Positions 62,450-64,000 of a stretch of DNA of 64,000 nucleotides are shown here, piece by piece. The stretch spans positions 2,356,001 through 2,420,000 of the forward strand of contig NZ_CP069303.1 in the NCBI RefSeq assembly GCF_016839145.1, in the 5' to 3' direction. A program made the translations under genes and the position numbers. The DNA comes from Shinella sp. PSBB067 (GTDB lineage Bacteria > Pseudomonadota > Alphaproteobacteria > Rhizobiales > Rhizobiaceae). The notes below the pieces were generated by a model. The model did not search any database. It had not been told where the DNA came from and saw only the letters and a program-made list of their open reading frames with translations. How positions within the stretch are numbered: position 1 is the first letter of the stretch; each line of letters starts with the position of its first letter.

Positions 62450-63085
62450 TCAGCTTCTCCGGGAGGCGGAAGGAGGATCGAGGCGGTCGAGATGACCGGC
62501 GGCGATGCGGGCATCCACCCAGCGCCGCTCGGCGGCGAAGGGATGCCACTGCCAGCCAGCATGGCCGAAGCCGGCGAGGAGGACGCGGTCACCGGCTTCG
62601 GCGAGATTGTCGAGCACATGGGCGATGACGATCAGCCCGGAGCTCGGCACCACATAGGGCGGCGGATCGAACGCGGCGAGCGCGGCGTCGAGCCCATGGT
62701 GCACGGCGGCCGGGACGATCGCCAGCCGCCGGCCCGTCGCCTGTGCGAAGGTCTCGAAACCGGTGGTGTAGTCGTCGCAGAAATCGTCGAGGTCGGGATG
62801 GCTTTCGGCAAGCGGGGCGCGCAGCGCCGCAAAGACGTCCGGGGAGCGCACGCACCAGATTTCACGCGCCTGCCGCACGGTGGCGCTCGCCTTCCAGCGC
62901 CCGCCGGCGAGCATGTCCAGCGCCGGGCGGCCGGTGTTGCAGACGGCAACGACATCGGTCTTGAGGCCGCCGGGTCCGGCCGAGCGGCAGCCGTTGAAGC
63001 GGATCACGAGATCGGCGGCGTCGATCGTTTCTGCGACACCCTGCGCAATGCTGCCGTTTCCCACGATGACGATCCTGCGCGGCAC
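62450..63085 (-). CDS. Urease-operon accessory protein with GT29 (sialyltransferase)-like motif
   Basis: 211 aa with a GTG start (GAGGGAG upstream). The N-terminus [20 protein letters not shown] followed by [12 protein letters not shown] closely resembles the large sialyl motif of GT29 glycosyltransferases (VGNG...ID..D.VIRFN). [11 protein letters not shown] and [20 protein letters not shown] lie where later GT29 motifs are expected. Rhizobial genomes carry relatives annotated as urease operon accessory protein; no biochemical role is established. It lies 2 bp before ureC and 122 bp after ureB, so it is firmly inside the operon. Confidence 0.75.
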   Translation of the reverse strand: MPRRIVIVGNGSIAQGVAETIDAADLVIRFNGCRSAGPGGLKTDVVAVCNTGRPALDMLAGGRWKASATVRQAREIWCVRSPDVFAALRAPLAESHPDLDDFCDDYTTGFETFAQATGRRLAIVPAAVHHGLDAALAAFDPPPYVVPSSGLIVIAHVLDNLAEAGDRVLLAGFGHAGWQWHPFAAERRWVDARIAAGHLDRLDPPSASRRS

Positions 63086-63207
63086 CGGCGCTCCCTCAGT
63101 TTTCCCGTCCGGGGACGGCCTGCAATCCGGCCCTGCCCTCGCCCATCGCGGCGAACGCCCTCCCCGACGGACGAAGGGCGGCGGCCGTAAGGACGCGGGC
63201 GCACATG

Positions 63208-63513
63208 TCAGAGCTTCCCCATCACGCCCTGGCGGAACCCGTAGATTTCCCGCTTGCCGGCGAAGGGAACGAGATGGACGCTGCGCGTCTGGCCCGGTTC
63301 GAAGCGGACGGCGGTGCCGGCGGGAATGTCGAGCCGCAGGCCCCGCGTCTTCTCGCGATCGAAGGACAGGCCGGGATTGGTCTCGTAGAAATGATAGTGG
63401 CTGCCGACCTGGATCGGCCGGTCGCCGGTATTGGAAACATCGAGCGTCGTGACCGGCAGGCCGGCATTGAGTTCGATCTCGCCTTCGGCGGCAATGATTT
63501 CGCCCGGTATCAT
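63208..63513 (-). CDS. ureB: Urease beta subunit UreB
   Basis: 101 aa. [18 protein letters not shown] is the canonical start, and [18 protein letters not shown] and [20 protein letters not shown] are family signatures. It is a structural subunit of the UreABC heterotrimer. ATG 63513 has GAGGAAG upstream and lies 8 bp after the DUF1272 gene. Confidence 0.97.
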   Translation of the reverse strand: MIPGEIIAAEGEIELNAGLPVTTLDVSNTGDRPIQVGSHYHFYETNPGLSFDREKTRGLRLDIPAGTAVRFEPGQTRSVHLVPFAGKREIYGFRQGVMGKL

Positions 63514-63521
63514 GCTCTTCC

Positions 63522-63776
63522 TCACGCAGCTTTCGACGGTCCGCAGCCTTCGGCCTTGAGGACCCGCCGGGTGGATGCCGGATGTTTCCCGAGCAGCGCC
63601 GCCGGCCGAACCGGCCGTCGCACGAACTCGCCGCCGCAATTCGGACAGGCGCCGCCGAGGATGCCCGCCACGCAATCCGCGCAGAACGTGCATTCGAAGG
63701 TGCAGATCATCGCGTCCGGGCTTTCCGGCGGAAGGTCGCGGTCGCAGCATTCGCAGTTCGGCCTGAGCTCCAGCAT
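63522..63776 (-). CDS. DUF1272 Cys-rich small protein
   Basis: 84 aa. The first 50 residues hold eight to nine Cys in zinc-ribbon-like pairs ([38 protein letters not shown]), the DUF1272 pattern. The rest is a basic Pro/Arg tail ([15 protein letters not shown]). Probably a zinc-binding protein; function unknown. It is placed between ureA and ureB with 4-bp and 8-bp gaps, so it must be co-transcribed with urease and could interact with metal loading (inference). Confidence 0.85.
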   Translation of the reverse strand: MLELRPNCECCDRDLPPESPDAMICTFECTFCADCVAGILGGACPNCGGEFVRRPVRPAALLGKHPASTRRVLKAEGCGPSKAA

Positions 63777-63780
63777 GGTG

Positions 63781-64000
63781 CTACCTTATCGGCTCGTGGA
63801 CGGTCACCAGCTTGGTACCGTCGGGAAAGGTGGCTTCGACCTGGATGTCGTGGATCATCTCGGCAATGCCGTCCATCACCTGGTCGCGGGTCAGCACATG
63901 CGCGCCGGCCTCCATCAATTCGGCGACGGGGCGGCCGTCGCGCGCGCCCTCGACGACGAAATCGGTGATCAGCGCGATCGCTTCGGGATGATTGAGCTTC
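63781..64000 (-). CDS. ureA: Urease gamma subunit UreA, C-terminal part (gene enters from the right edge)
   Basis: The last 72 codons are present; the 5' end lies beyond base 64000. [40 protein letters not shown] and [13 protein letters not shown] [20 protein letters not shown] are the conserved UreA C-terminal half. Translation ends at TAG 63783-63781, 4 bp before the DUF1272 start. UreD, not present in the window, is expected further upstream. Confidence 0.97.
   Translation of the reverse strand, partial: KLNHPEAIALITDFVVEGARDGRPVAELMEAGAHVLTRDQVMDGIAEMIHDIQVEATFPDGTKLVTVHEPIR

Overview
The window is a GC-rich, gene-dense piece of alphaproteobacterial chromosome or chromid, most likely from the Rhizobiaceae (Rhizobium, Sinorhizobium, Shinella or a relative). 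Pointers are the NepR-EcfG-PhyR stress module, a SmoEFGKS/MtlK polyol operon, RirA-type iron boxes (TGA-N9-TCA) at a haem locus, an ExoD protein, and a urease operon with a rhizobial-style accessory gene. No rRNA, tRNA, CRISPR array, prophage or intact transposon was found. Species cannot be fixed from the sequence alone.

Layout. 1-6.4 kb (minus): a polysaccharide operon, rmlC-rmlB-rmlD-rmlA (dTDP-L-rhamnose), then a membrane acyltransferase with an SGNH domain and a GMC oxidoreductase cut by the window edge. 6.4-7.1 kb: AT-rich non-coding spacer. 7.1-11.2 kb: a LuxR-type regulator with a degenerate receiver and two glycosyltransferases, separated by relics of a sugar-ABC permease and an EAL protein. 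11.4-14.4 kb: a 29-bp tandem repeat, a LacI regulator, an oxidoreductase and a ThuA-like protein behind a LacI-type operator. 14.5-16.4 kb: SMR pump with TetR repressor, then a truncated haemoglobin and a DUF423 protein. 16.7-23.6 kb: iron/haem region with an IsdG-like monooxygenase, a small unknown ORF, a DUF2325 protein, TonB, a secreted small protein and hmuSTUV. 23.6-28.1 kb: general stress response with two small envelope proteins, an HWE kinase, ecfG, nepR and divergent phyR. 28.3-38.4 kb: polyol operon (smoEFGKS, mtlK, HAD phosphatase, D-ribulokinase-like kinase) and its SorC/DeoR regulator. 38.7-52.1 kb: reductive pyrimidine catabolism (preTA, rutR, ureidopropionase-type amidohydrolase, dihydropyrimidinase) with an ABC importer; exoD, a DMT exporter, a DUF559 gene and palindromic repeats are interspersed. 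52.4-57.1 kb: an RND efflux pair. 57.1-57.9 kb: a Crp/Fnr regulator behind an FNR-type box. 57.9-64 kb (minus): urease operon ureA-DUF1272-ureB-GT29-like-ureC-GGDEF-ureE-ureF-ureG.

How it works together. The pyrimidine genes should import a pyrimidine or related compound, reduce it (PreTA), open the ring (dihydropyrimidinase) and hydrolyse the N-carbamoyl product to a beta-amino acid, CO2 and ammonia. RutR-like boxes lie at preT and at the hydrolase gene. Nearby urease is a second nitrogen-scavenging route. Haem uptake and processing genes lie behind two RirA-type boxes. EcfG promoter matches (GGAAC-N16-CGTT) sit in front of phyR and a small envelope gene, with a variant site in front of nepR-ecfG. 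The least explained items are the GT29-like and GGDEF genes inside the urease operon, the DUF2325-small ORF-monooxygenase operon behind an iron box, and the DUF559 gene whose start abuts an inverted palindromic repeat pair.
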